Shown: positions 1 through 11,462 of the stretch, one piece after another
Numbering within the stretch: position 1 is the first letter of the stretch
Layout: every line of letters starts with the position of its first letter
Assembly: GCF_009389715.1 (NCBI RefSeq)
Contig: NW_024068536.1
Span: 62,001-126,000 of the forward strand
Reading direction: 5' to 3'
Source: Phoenix dactylifera
Lineage: Eukaryota > Streptophyta > Magnoliopsida > Arecales > Arecaceae
Length of the DNA: 64,000 bases
Made by a program: the position numbers and the translations under genes
Notes under the pieces: model-generated
The model's database searches: none
Told to the model about the DNA's origin: nothing
What the model saw: only the letters and a program-made list of their open reading frames with translations

Positions 1-80
1 GGCAATAAGCATTTCAGGTACATAGTAGGCGAGAAAGAGATGTATTCTTCAACAAAAGATAAAGCTTCATTATCTCTTAC

Positions 81-3000
81 CAAGAGAATTGCACCAGTTT
101 TAAAAGAACCCAATGATAACATTTCAATTCCCTACAAAATATAAAATGGTTTGTTAAATGAATGCTATGGATGCAACAAGTTAAAAATAAATGTATTATA
201 TAAACCCCTGTAGATCCTTCAAAAAAAAAAACATCCCATAAAGTTTGAAATAAAATGCAAAAAAATCACAACATCTTGTAGTAGATAAGAAAAACAATGA
301 TGGAAGGTATGGAACAACCCAGATGGCCACTGCAAAATCTGCGGCTACCACATTGTTTAGAAAGTTATAGCAGATGAATCACATACTTTCTGAAGTCTGA
401 ACATAAATATTAGCTTGATATCACACTGAAGATGCAAGGAATGGATAAAAAGGCAATTCAATGTGTCCATGGCAAAAGTTCCATTTGCAAGCAATAATGG
501 GCATGAAAATTAAAGGAAAAGGAACCAGAAGTCCCTTAGACCTGGTCCTTAAGTGATGACACAAAAAAGCCTAAAAACAAATATGGCAAAACCAAAAGCA
601 CAAAATCTTAGTCATCTTTTTTCTTGCTAAAACTAATCCTACTCATCTATAAGCATTTTCTGGCCATCTGTGTTGATTCGGACCTTGTATAGGGTCCTAT
701 AATCATTTAACTAAGAATGCATCTAGTTGATTAAAAGCTAAACCTTGTTTTAGTTAAAACCAAAGGTTCAACGTCAGTGAGTGGCATTCAAGATATCAAC
801 TGGGAAAATAAATATACAACACAAATAGTATAGTACTACAACTTACAGGTGATATTGATGATTCGAAAACCTATCCCTATATAAAAGTACAAAAGAAAGT
901 ATGGAAGAAAACATAGCAATAAATTTTCTACTCTAGACAAGATAATGAATTCTACATCTTTTAACATTTCTTTAAAGCGCAGAGGAAAGATAATAAAAAT
1001 TGTCCACCAAAAACAAAACAAAGAAGAATACAGGCTAAGGGTTAATATTTTGCAATAAATTCTATATAAAATTTCAAAGGAAACATTGGGAAAGAGACAA
1101 TACAAAACAATAACTTCCAGTTCCATAAGATAATGCAAAAGATTTTAAAAAAAAATAGCAGAATATATCAAAACCATCAAAATTCAATTATTTGGAAAGC
1201 TAAGGCTAACCTGAATGCAGAATGAAATCCCCAAAATATTGTTAGCAAGCCAATGCTTTTGTGAAGCATACCACACACAGAAAAAGGTTCCTGGAATTGA
1301 GGCAACAATCTGAGACCTGGTGAACTCCACTGAAGCAGCTGCATGAAAGGAATATTACAAAATAAGCATCATTCCAAATCAAACTGACACAGAGAAGGAA
1401 AAAACATAACAGCTCAACCTGCTGATTAGAAACAGGGGGCAAATATCAGTATTAGATCCTTCAAAATTTTTATCCATCCTAAACTTTCACCACATTTTAC
1501 CTGAGCTTGGTGCAACAAAAACATTCAAGCATACACAGAAAGAGATACCAAAGAGCTCATGCAAACAATAAATATCACAGAAACTTGAAAGAAAAAGCTG
1601 ATCCATGGACTGCACAGACTCAAGAAAGAGAGTAGAAATCTGGATGCAATTAGACCCACCTGTATAAGCAGAGATACAAGAAACCATGGATACAATTAAA
1701 TTTCATTGGTGCAAACAAACTGGACTAATGGGACTGGATCGATGCTTCTTTTTTTTTTTTGCGGAGAAGGGGGGTTCTGCTGGTGGTATCTTAATTCACT
1801 GGGATTCTAGCTGGTTGAAATTGAAAAGATCCATTACAAAAATGTTTTTGATTTTGGTAGAGATATAAGATTTAAAACACACAAGGTGGTTTGGATGTTT
1901 ATGTGTGTTTACAGCCCAAACGATCACAGCAAAAGACAAGAGGGAGCTTCATTGGACCCTAGCTTATTAGAGGGGATTTTGACCTTACCAGGATTTCAAG
2001 TCAAAGAAGAATGATCCACCAAGGGCAAATTTGTTCAATTTTATCAGAAATTTGGATTTGTTGGACATAATGAAGAGAAGAGACTTTACTTGGTCTAACA
2101 ACAGGGACATTCCTTCTACAGCTCGCCTTATATATTCTGATTTTGGAATGGATTACTGCTTTCCACTACCTCTTCAAGAATCACTGCCTCATCCATGCTG
2201 AGATCATGCCTCAGTTAGGTAAGCACCTGCTATGAACAACAATAAGAATTATATTTTCCGTTGTGAGAAATGGTAGTTGAGAAGAAGGTTGTGTGGATTT
2301 AATTCGGGAGTCTTGGCAAAATGTACCGAGTCATGATAATGTGACCAGAAATTAGGTGGAGAAAATTAAAGCAATTTGCAACAATCTTAAGATCTGGAGC
2401 AGGAAAATGAAGCAGGAGAAGCTAACCTTAAAGATGGAACTCTTGAGCATTGAAATGTTATACGTTAAAAAGGAAAAATAAATCTTACAGAAGGAGAAAG
2501 AAATGACAGGAGAAAATTGAAAAGGCTATTGGATGAGATTTACAGCAAAGAGGAGACTTACTGGACAATAAGATCAAAAGTTAAATGGATTGCTGAAGGG
2601 GATAAAAATACTCTGTTTTTCACAAAATAGCCTAGTCATCGGAGTAGTAGGATAATACCTTAGAAAATCAAATGCTTTCTCAGAATACTTTAGAAGGATG
2701 ATTTCCCTCATAAAGAATGTAGGATAAGTGTCGACAGGGATAGATTGTATTCAAACACTAATGCTGATATTTATATGTTGGTAGAGCCTTTGATAGATTT
2801 CACTAATTTACTAAAATGGTTGATGCCAAAATTGAAGTAAATGGGAGTTTTAACCCAAAAAAAACATTTTTGGTTAATTTTCATAAAACTGATTTAAAAA
2901 CACAAAAGCCATGTATAAGTTCAAATGAGATGTGGACCTAAGAAAGTAAATGTACAAGATATAAGATGCTGACAGAACAGTGACTAGATAATGGAGAAGA

Positions 3001-4224
3001 CCCTGAATAAGGATTGAGGAAACGCGAGACATTCAGAACAAAAAAAATCTAATATTTTGTGCAAAAAATATGTAAAATAGATTAAAGAATAGCATGCATA
3101 CAATGGAAATACGGAGCACGCCAAACAATGAGGTCTTCATTCCAATGTTTTGGAAGAAAATGCTTTATCGAAGGTAACAATGTTGCCCTGCACATACAAC
3201 GCAACAACATATTAGATGCTGCAGCAACTGATTCTAGCATTAGTTATAATAATTTATATAAAAGAGAAAACTTCATTTCAATAGACATGGGGAATAGTAC
3301 ATACGAAAGAGCGATGATCCCAAGGACAAAGAAGTAACATGTAAGAACAGCATTCACCAAATCTTTTGAGACAAATTTGAAAAGCAAAAACAACGATAAG
3401 AGCATTGCACTCCCAACAAGAGGAAAGCGCATGGCATGTTCATTTGACATTGTTTCCTGCATGAAGTACAAAGGAAAATGATGGTGATGTAGGTCTACCA
3501 AGAAAAAAGAGATATTGCAATTCACAAAATTAAGAGCACTTACTGATGGTGGTGTTGGTTTGACTGACCGAAAGCAGCCCACATAAACAGTTAGGCATGC
3601 AGTCAAAATTACATTCCAGTTGGGATTTACCCTCAGAACAAGTGGTGCAAATGTTAAACCTACAAAAAAGTGAACCTGAGTGATAGACTGTCTCTCAATA
3701 AACTCTATCCATAAAAGGAAACAAGACCAACTATGTCATGAATTGATTTCATAATTTTCTCTAAAGCAAAAGTAAATAAACAAATCACAAAATACCTGCA
3801 GAACAAATGACAAACCTAAGGCATATATACACGAAATATAAATGAAAGAAATATGCTATAAAATATGTATGTTTTTGCTTTTAAACATTAAAAGACCAGC
3901 TAAGCTACAAATAAACAACCATACATGTCCTTGGCTGAGGTAACAAATCAGTTCTCACCAACAAAATTTACTTATCACTATATACAAGAATCATGTAATT
4001 AGCTGCAAGAAATTTTTATTTCTTGGAAGGAGGATTGATTTATTGACATATACCAATACTGCTAGACTGCTTTCTCATTTTCAACTATAAGAAACAGCTC
4101 TTCAACATATTTACATTCTTTGCTTAGCAATTCCCTTCTAATATGCAAGCTAAAAGCTTTTTAGATAGTACAAATAAAACGCACCTAGAAGAGCAAGATT
4201 TGCAGCACGTTCATGAGTCTTCAT
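81..4224 (-). CDS. SPP: Signal peptide peptidase (intramembrane aspartyl protease), 5' part, runs off left edge
   Basis: SPP is an ER multi-pass aspartyl protease that cleaves leftover signal peptides inside the membrane. Six coding exons are readable on the minus strand: 4224-4185 (start MKTHERAANLALLG), 3659-3544, 3456-3305, 3187-3102, 1338-1211 and 131-81. All have GT/AG borders and phases join without a stop, giving 191 residues. Recognisable plant SPP blocks are RVNPNWNVILTACLTVYVG, ETMSNEHAMRFPLVGSAM, FLPKHWNEDLIVW, EFTRSQIVASIPGTFFC and GIEMLSLGSFKTGAILL. Hydrophobic segments fit the N-terminal membrane helices. The YD and GxGD catalytic motifs lie in later exons beyond base 1, so activity cannot be judged. 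For exon 5 I preferred the acceptor at 1339-1340 over the one at 1330-1331 because it restores the residues HSASVEF expected by the family. Family call is very secure; exon edges are by eye. Confidence 0.93.
1690..2840 (+). mobile_element. Decayed LINE fragment (endonuclease to start of RT) in SPP intron
   Basis: Broken plus-strand translations match the endonuclease and linker part of plant L1-type LINEs: GGILIHWDSSWL near 1775, LDIMKRRDFTWSNNRD near 2055-2105, ESWQNVPSHDNVTRNW near 2310, and the hallmark KVKWIAEGDKNTLFFHK near 2580-2627. Frames change and stops interrupt, so it is dead. Reverse transcriptase blocks do not follow, so the copy is truncated near 2640-2840. It lies antisense in the SPP intron between the exons at 1338 and 3102. 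Outer limits are approximate. Confidence 0.75.
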
Positions 4225-5475
4225 ATCAGCAGACTAGATAGAAACAGAAGAAATTTGCAAGAACACAATAAAGCAACAGCAAAATTGGATATCTATGAAG
4301 GACTTGAAAACAGAGACAAAATTCTCAATTGCCTTCAACAATCCAGAGATGGATCACGCGTATAAACCCAACCAGCTTAAACCTGCCGAAAGTGCATAAC
4401 AATATCAACAATCATATGAAGAGGGATAGACCAAACAAACTTCCAACAGATCATAAAGAATAAATATCAATATTCAGATAATTCAGAGGAAACAGAAAAG
4501 TGGAACGAAGACAAGTCTCAGAATACGTAGGAAAACATATCACATAGGAATCCTTTGCACAGAAAAGGCCATATCTGTAGAACATGAATATCTAAACCTT
4601 TTTTGGTGGGGGAAAAAAACTCTTCTTGTTCATGGATAAAAGGGAGCGCTTTGTGATGAGAATTTAAAGGAAAAATGCTATTTTCATTTATGTACTAAAA
4701 TCAAGCAGAAATGACCCTTCCAATACATGCTGACTCCCCAAAGAAAATAAAAAGAATAGGTAACAGCCTTCAAAATGATCAAAACATGAAAAAAGTTCCT
4801 CAATATGATACCAATGCTTCTATTAAGAGATGAAGAGCGACTTTAATTATAATCTACTTCAAACTTTTTGCTCCTGCGGACCGCAAACTACATCAGATTT
4901 ATGTATACCTCCGATATCTATAGTCAATTCGTAAACAAGATCGCCGATCGACGCCCATAAACAATTTGTCAACCTAAATCTCGTCCTTCAAAAACCGTAG
5001 AACCTCAATCCCTAGTTCCGAGCCGCAGAGCAAATTGAGTAGAAAAGAATTGAGTGAATAAAGAATTAAGAAAGAACAAATCTACGAGGATTCGGACCGT
5101 ATCTTTTCTGACCTAAAACCGAGGGAGGTCGGAAGCCCCCGGATCCGGGACGGAGATATTTGGGATTCGACCTCCAAAAAAATCCTAGATCGCGTACTCT
5201 TTCTCGCCTCTCCTCGCTCGAATAACTGGTGCCAGAGGTTTCGCACGTGCGCATGCCGTTTCATTCATACGCGGACTCAAACGTGCCGCATTGGCTGTTT
5301 TGGACACATGGAAGAAGGGCCAGCAGAGAGTGCGTGCGCCGTCTCGGCTCGGCTCAAGCTTGCCGTGATTTGGGTCGGTCCAGACCTCGACCCTGGCGAG
5401 TGAATGCCAGCCCATCTCATTTGGTGCTGTGCAAGTTGCAAAAATTTTCCAACCCGTGCTATCACGTTTTCTCAG
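4225..5475 (-). promoter_or_regulatory. SPP upstream region and probable 5' leader
   Basis: No protein-coding signal is convincing here. On the minus strand the region leads into the SPP start codon at 4224. A pyrimidine-rich stretch ending in AG near 4385-4390 could be the acceptor of a leader intron, and the GC-rich block about 4980-5260 is a plausible first non-coding exon and promoter. Short overlapping open frames in both strands at 5066-5480 share no recognised motif and look like chance. The transcription start is not identified. Confidence 0.35.
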
Positions 5476-5929
5476 AATGAATTGCGACGGTAGTGTGAGC
5501 GAGGACAGAAGGGGGTCGGACGATATTTGACATCTCGGTCTTTGGGGCCGAGATCAAAGTAGCATGAAAGGAAGTCACCTATGTGAGACGGGTTCTAAGG
5601 ACGGACTGCATCCTTCTCGAGAATGACTCGGCCACAGTAGTTGAGTGAATTCGGGGGCGGGGTCGTGATGCCAACTTCAGACTGCTGCTACGCGACATTC
5701 GCAGGCTCTTAGTCGAGTCTGGTCTATATGGAGCCACATATATCTACAGGGAGAAGAACAGTGCGGATGAGTGGGTGCATTCGCCACCTACCATGCTGGA
5801 GGCTTCATCTGGGATGTTCGTGCAGTGGTGCCTCACGCTTTGGGTTATTTTCTTTCTTCTGATTTAGTTGGCTGCTCCCATGTAGGTGAGCTATCGTTAT
5901 ATCAAAAAAAAAAAAAAAAAAAAAAAAAA
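5476..5929 (+). mobile_element. 5'-truncated LINE 3' end: RNase H remnant plus poly(A)
   Basis: The plus strand opens with MNCDGSVSEDRRGSD, resembling the start of the RNase H domain of plant LINEs, and later reads YGATYIYREKNSADEW, the conserved H/YxxRExNxxAD block. A 26-A run at 5904-5929 ends the copy. Internal stops and frame changes show it is a relic. It lies directly upstream of the SPP leader and could have altered its promoter, which is inference. I could not define a target-site duplication. Confidence 0.72.
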
Positions 5930-6319
5930 CAATTCAGTCACGCATAGGCCAGGAATCGAGTCCAGTTCGGGTTGGGTGTAGTTTCTTTCATATCCTCGAA
6001 CAATTGTAATTAAAAAGATTTATAAGGATATAGGATGGAACTCCCCACTCCTCTAGCATCTCATAATCTTTTCCCTAGGGAAGCTATCCGTCTCTCTCCA
6101 TCCATAGCTACGTGATATACATTTGGAAAATAAATTATCAATTGATCCAATATAAAGTTTCTAGCAAATCGATACATAATTTCTAAAATGTGGTTATACA
6201 GTCCATGGCCACACGGTATGTACTTGAGAAATTAGTCATTCGGCGACCTAATATATACATCCAAACAAATCAATGCAAAGTCTTTAGAATATGGTATTTA
6301 TCAGCACACCGTTCATAAT
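5930..6319. other. Spacer between LINE tail and outer LTR element
   Basis: No gene, RNA or clear repeat unit was found. The sequence is moderately AT-rich and ends at the TG that begins the outer LTR. It may be unrecognised transposon debris. Confidence 0.4.
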
Positions 6320-6871
6320 TGTTGCCACAGAATTTCGGATCGGGGTCGGATCTCAGGTTGGATAGCTTTAAGGTCAGTGAGAACCAAACTGTACAGGCCA
6401 GCCGAGGTGTGGAAGAACAGGTCTCCTTCGGAGAAGACCTGCAAAAAGTCTGCTTGTCGGAAAGTTTTCGGTGGGGGACCTTCCAATGCCTAAGTCAGAA
6501 TAATAGGCAACAATGTGAAAGAAAGAAATTTTTACAAAAAAGAGTCTCTGAATGAGCTTACTTGAAGACCTCGGACTACCTCTTTATCTAGGGTAGTCAA
6601 TCGATCCGTTACCTGATTTGGCGCAACGTATCTTTAATGGCCAAGCAACGTCCAGGTCCACATTTACAACATAGAAAACGTTCTGCGTAGGCAGCGTACG
6701 GTGGTAATCACGCTGATCGTGCGTTGATAGCAGTGTTGCCATAATTGCCGGTCTTTATTAGGTCATGCAGATTGGCTCCTCGGCTTTTGCCAAAGTTGCT
6801 TACCTTGGTTAATACTGAGGTGAAGAAGGTTGGTCTAATCCGAGGCCGAGATGTCCAATATTTCATCATCA
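6320..6871 (-). repeat. Putative 3' LTR of the outer element
   Basis: The block starts TGTTGCC and ends CATCA. On the minus strand it is preceded by a purine-rich tract (complement of the pyrimidine stretch at 6872-6885), the layout also seen beside the inner 3' LTR. The partner LTR is absent from the window, so the ends are estimated. Confidence 0.5.
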
Positions 6872-7132
6872 CTTTCCCCCTACTTCCAAGGCCAAGCTGC
6901 ATCTTAGTTCGGGTGACGGAAGTCATATCATTATCTCGATCGAGGACAAGGCTTCTAGAAGGGAGCATTAATGTATCGATTGATCTTCTCGAAGTATCAC
7001 CATATCTGGGCTATCCCGAGGCGCTATTATTGCAGTGATCTTAGTGAATCGCTCATGTCGCATCTCGAGCTGACATGTAGATAAATCAGCTCGAGTAGTT
7101 GAACCGTTGCTTTGATTAAGGTTGTCCATAGC

Positions 7133-7144
7133 TCTATATAAAAG
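7133..7144 (+). promoter_or_regulatory. TATA box of the outer element's antisense gene
   Basis: The sequence TCTATATAAAAG lies about 220 bases before the first ATG (7362) of the decayed plus-strand accessory gene. Its position matches the TATA box of the inner element's antisense gene at 11251-11260. Confidence 0.5.
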
Positions 7145-7361
7145 TAACCCCCTCCCTCATTTCGCACTATTGCTTCTTTTGCAAATCTTTCCAAGTGCTT
7201 AAGCACTCTCTCGAGTGGTACTCCGGCGAAGCTCCCTTTTTTCAGCTCAAGCATCCTCTGTGCTCCTATCTTTCGGTGGGTGTCTGCTCTTGGCTGCTTA
7301 GATTCTTTTTTTTTGCTTCCTCCTTCGCCTCTTTTCTTCACTTTTTCTGCCACCTTGAATA

Positions 7362-9340
7362 ATGTCAAAGTCAACACCTTGGTGGGGAGTTGGTCGTTCG
7401 ACAATTCTCCTCGAGCTCAGCAGTCCTCACCTCCAGGAGAGGCTGAACTGGAGGTCCGTTCCGGGCTAGACTATAAAGTGTCTGTCCTCATTTAAGAAGA
7501 AATGGGCTTCATCTAAGCTCAACACCTCATACCTTCCGAGTTCACTTTTGAGCTCACAGGTCCCGATGATTGGGTAATAAATTCTTCTCCAGCTCGGCTT
7601 GGCGTATATGAGGAAACTATCAGGGTCGGGCTGAGATTACCTCTTCACCCTTTCTTCGTTCAGTTGATGAAGGTTTACAGCCTCATTCCGACCCAACTGG
7701 TTCCGAACTTCTAGCGGGTCATCATAGGTTTTCTTTCTCTTTGTTTTATTTTGAATATTTAGGCCTCGGTTTTCCTTTTTCGAGGATGCTTTACACTGAA
7801 TGATATTTTTATCCTCAGAAAGGTCGTTAATTGATCCGAAGTACTTTCTCTTCCATTCATGGATGGAAAGAAAGATTCTTTTTTATTCTCTAAGCAGCCA
7901 TGGCGGTTTGAAACTCTATGGAGGACACCTCGAAGATCTTTGAACCGACCCCGAGGTTGTCTAGCGATGATCAAAGATTCTTGGACACTCTTCTTAAAGC
8001 CAAGATTCTTGCTTCGCAAGAATTGTTGTCTAAAGAGACACTAATTAATGTCAGTCTGAGCCCAGCGACCCTCAGGGTAAACTTCTTCATAATTTTTTTC
8101 TTTCTTTTCCCTTCGGGATCATGTTCATATCTAACTTAATCTTTGGCTTTGTAGCTGCTGCAACTATGAAGATTGACCTTACACTGATTTGGAAGAAGAT
8201 GCGTAATAGGTCAGCTACGGCATTAGAGGATGAAACTCCCTAGAGAAAGAAGTTGAGGGGAGAATCCTTCTCGGTCCCTACCAAAGCTGCTGCTGAGGCT
8301 TCGGTCTTGAAGTCTCCACCAAGGTTTTAGTACCTCGGGCAAAGAATGTGGAGCTTGACTCTAAGGTCGAGATTATATCGCCTATTAGGTCGGCCCCTCC
8401 AAATGGAGTCGTCCTTGCCCAGTCGTCCACCATTGCCGCGTCTTCTTGTCCATCATTGTCCGAGGCTCATACCTCGACACAGACTAGCCCAAGTTCGTCT
8501 GCTCCAGCCGAGGACAATCCTTCAGCCCCAGCCCACTCTTTCAGGGTCTACATCCCAAGGTTGTCAATCAAAAAGTTTGATTCGGCTTTAACGACCCTCG
8601 GGATGACGAGGGACGTGGTCCGAGCTATCCAACTTTGAGCCAACAAGAAGATCATGCGCTCCTTCCCCGTCATTGACCTAATGGATGGGTTTGTCTCTTT
8701 GGTTATCTGAGGAAGCTTCGATTTTGCAAATTTTCACCATGTCTTTCACTTCAGTCACTGGTTTTTCTTATTTTCAGCATGCTCATGAGGTCAGCTACAT
8801 ACATGAGGCGATTCTATCGCTCAAGAGGCATGCCTTGACCTCGAGATGAAGTGGCAGGAAAGAGTAACCGAGGTCAAAAGAAAGTCAAAGGCTAACCTCA
8901 AGCGGGTGGAGGAGCAGGCTCAGCAAGTTAAGGAGAGGGCAAAGGAGGCTGAGGGTAAGGTCAAGTCGGTGGAAGCTCAAGCCTAGGTCGCACGAACCTG
9001 CACCATGATTTCAGACAACCATTTGTCCAAGGCCAGTGAGGCCTTCTTAGCCACTAAGCAGACAGTTGCAGAGCTATCCACAAAGCTTGCTTAGGCCGAG
9101 CAAGAAGTTGTCATGGCCAAGGAGAAGGCCGCCAAAGCAGTTGAGGACTATCTTTCCTCGAACCAATTCAAGGAGGAGTCCATCGAGAATGCGACTAATG
9201 CTTTCCCGAAGGGCTTTGAAGAGTTCTGAGGTCAAGCCCTTCGACTCTTCTCGGGGATGGACTTCAGTAACCTCCAGATCAACCTCAGTGACAAAGAGAA
9301 CAATGACGATAAGGATGAAGATAGTGGCGGTGAGGAATGA
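7362..9340 (+). pseudogene. Decayed antisense accessory gene of the outer element (putative gypsy-type transposon protein)
   Basis: Plus-strand remnants follow the same plan as the inner antisense gene. PARLGVYEETIRVGLRLPLH and HPFFVQLMKVYSLIPTQLVP (7594-7704) resemble the plant domain known as putative gypsy type transposon (Transposase_28). A donor at 8076/8077, an acceptor at 8154/8155 and another acceptor at 8777/8778 sit where the inner gene has its splice sites. The 3' part, around 8860-9340, is rich in Lys, Glu and Ala with a coiled-coil look and an acidic end. Several stops, for example soon after the QLVPNF block, make it a pseudogene. Function is unknown. Confidence 0.62.
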
Positions 9341-9907
9341 AGTTTTTGTTTCTTTTTTGTTTTGTTTTTGCTCGGATAAACTGAGCTCAATGTATCTTCT
9401 TTTTTTTTGGGTCAGGTATTCCAAGCTCTATGAACAAACTTAAAAGTAATGAATATGGAAAGTTTTCTAAGTTCCTAACTTCGTTTGTATTTTCATGGTT
9501 TACTTTCTTTGCTTGAGTTTGGTTCATCATATCGAACTTTTCTTTTAATGCCTCTTCTTAGGCTTAATTCCAACCAGAGGATCGGCAAGGGTCCCCAGCC
9601 AATCTTGGGTTCCTCAACTGATTTTCTGATAATTCCAACCAGGACATCGATGAGGATTCCTAGTCAATCTTGGGTTCCTCGTATGATTTCTAGAGTTCAT
9701 CTTCAAATTTACTTCAAATTCTGAGCGAGCTCGGCTTAAAGAGGTCTCGGACATATCTGATGTGTCTCCATGGAATTAGCCAGTTTTGTTATCGAACTAT
9801 CGTTGACCTTGGAGGTCTTAGGTCGGGGCCTAGGTATTTTTGGGGTGTTCGTTATTTTATCCGAGTCGAATATGCGTGTCATTATTGTCTGACCTAAAAG
9901 ATAGATG
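9341..9907. repeat. Outer-element spacer with a 65-bp tandem duplication
   Basis: Between the antisense pseudogene and the inner insertion there is no coding signal. Two diverged copies of a 65-base unit occur at 9566-9630 and 9631-9690, each starting AATTCCAACCAG. This occupies the place where the inner element has its large tandem-repeat block. Confidence 0.5.
9903..9907. repeat. Target-site duplication ATAGA (left)
   Basis: ATAGA directly precedes the TG of the left LTR and is repeated at 22401-22405 after the right LTR. Five bases is the size usual for Ty3/Gypsy integrases. Confidence 0.93.
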
Positions 9908-10887
9908 TTGCTGGAAATTGGACCCGGGGGCTGCCGCGAACCGAGAGGGGAGGAGCTCCGCTGCCGGGACGGTGGGCGGCGGCGCGTCGGCTGGTGGCGT
10001 CCTCCTGGAGAATCCTGCAAGAAAGCCGGTGGCCGGGCTTTCCGGCGCCGGCCCTCCGAAGCTTAAGTCAGAGGGGGCTAATATGTGGGGGGTAAAGGAG
10101 AATGTTTTGCTTTTTTGTGTCTCTCTCCCTGAGTGTGTCTGTCTGAGTGTTTTTGTCTGAGTGTTTCTGTCTGAGTGTTGTGTTTCCCTTTCCCCCAGGT
10201 TCTCTTTTATAGGAAGATATTATGTTACCTGGGAGGTGACAGAAGAATTTGTCTTCTTTTGTGATAATTGGGCACGATCACGCTCATTAATGGCATTGTG
10301 GAGAATAGGGCCGGATCAGGCCGGAGTCAGGGAGTTGTCACGGTTGATTGGACCCGTTGGGGTGGTTGAACCGCCGGCCGTGGCGGGCTTGGAGTTCGTA
10401 GATGGCAAGTGCATTGATTGCTGAGTGAACCGGTGGTCAGGGAGAGCCATACGCTTTGATGGTTCAGTGATCCGGAGATCATCTTGAGCCGTGTTCATTT
10501 AATGGCCGAGTGCATCGGAGGCCTGAGGGGGTCTCATGCATTAATGATAGGGCGTGCCGAATGCCTGCGGAGATCGCATGCCTTGATGACCTAGGAATGG
10601 TGGCAGATTGTAGTGGAGTCATGTATTTAGTTGTCAGATCCTTTAGAGGATTAGGTGGAGATTGGATATTTGGCTAAGGTACGGGCCCGGCACGGGTGCC
10701 GAGCCGAGCCGGTTGCTTAGCAGAGTATCCTGTGGCGGGGTTGCTTCTCTTGGTCGACGCTCCTTGGTTGAGCGCCTCTCTTGTCGAGCGCCTCTCTAGT
10801 CGGCGCTCTTTGGCCGAGCGCCTCTCTGGTCGGCGCTCTTTGGCCGAGCGCCTTCAGACTGGCACGACTTTGGTTTTTCCCCCAACA
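9908..10887 (-). repeat. 3' LTR of the inner element (980 bp)
   Basis: Starts TGTTGCTGG and ends CCCAACA as written on the plus strand. It is almost the same as 21434-22400 but has an extra copy of a 30-base GC-rich unit near 10790-10845 and lacks a 15-base duplication present in the other LTR near 21580. It also contains four tandem near-copies of a 12-base TCTGTCTGAGTG motif around 10130-10175. Confidence 0.95.
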
Positions 10888-10906
10888 CTACCCCCCGACT
10901 TCCGAG
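10888..10906 (-). promoter_or_regulatory. Polypurine tract of the inner element
   Basis: On the minus strand AAGTCGGGGGGTAG abuts the 3' LTR start. This is the expected position and composition for the primer of plus-strand DNA synthesis. Confidence 0.7.
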
Positions 10907-11250
10907 TTCCAGCTGGCCACCAGCTTGAGCGCGGAAAGTAGTTTTAGTTAGGCCATTATGAGTTAAAAGGAAATTTTGAATTATCGCGCGTTTCAAATTA
11001 TCGGGCGCTTCGAGGTGCCTCTAATGGGCGGCGTCTCTTCTTTTCCGAAAATGCCTCATTATTGGGACGCCTTCTCCGAAGCGTCCTCGCGTCGTGGGCT
11101 CATGATGGGGCCGCATGATCCGACGAGGCGCTTCTGTGTTCGAAGCGTCAGCCCGAATTAAATGTAGCGCTCCGTCTTTTGGGTCGACACGCGTGGTGAT
11201 CCGAACGGGGAGCAGCATTTTTTCTTGCTGATCTGGGCCGTTGGAGGGAT

Positions 11251-11260
11251 TTATATAAAT
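11251..11260 (+). promoter_or_regulatory. TATA box of the inner antisense gene
   Basis: TTATATAAAT lies inside the element, outside the LTR, about 210 bases before the in-frame ATG of the plus-strand gene. It is followed by a pyrimidine-rich stretch (11270-11350) resembling a plant transcription start and leader. Confidence 0.55.
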
Positions 11261-11462
11261 CCTCACCTGGCCTTCTGCTGCTTTCTTATTGTCTCCTTTC
11301 TCCAGCTTTTCTCAGTCCGAAGTTTCTTATCTCCGGCGTCTTTCACAGGTCCCTCTCTTTTTTTCCTATCCTTCCAGAATCCTTTTTCTTCTTCCTAATG
11401 GGTTCCGGTCCGAACGAAGTCGAGTCCACCATGGGTGTGCTGGAGGTCGAAATGACCGAGGA

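Noticed and set aside
1211..1329. Exon 5 of SPP starting at 1329
   Set aside because: That acceptor would drop conserved residues and give a poor join; the acceptor at 1339-1340 keeps phase and the expected HSASVEF segment.
5066..5480. Overlapping short open frames on both strands upstream of SPP
   Set aside because: They overlap each other in four frames of a GC-rich promoter-like region and show no motif.
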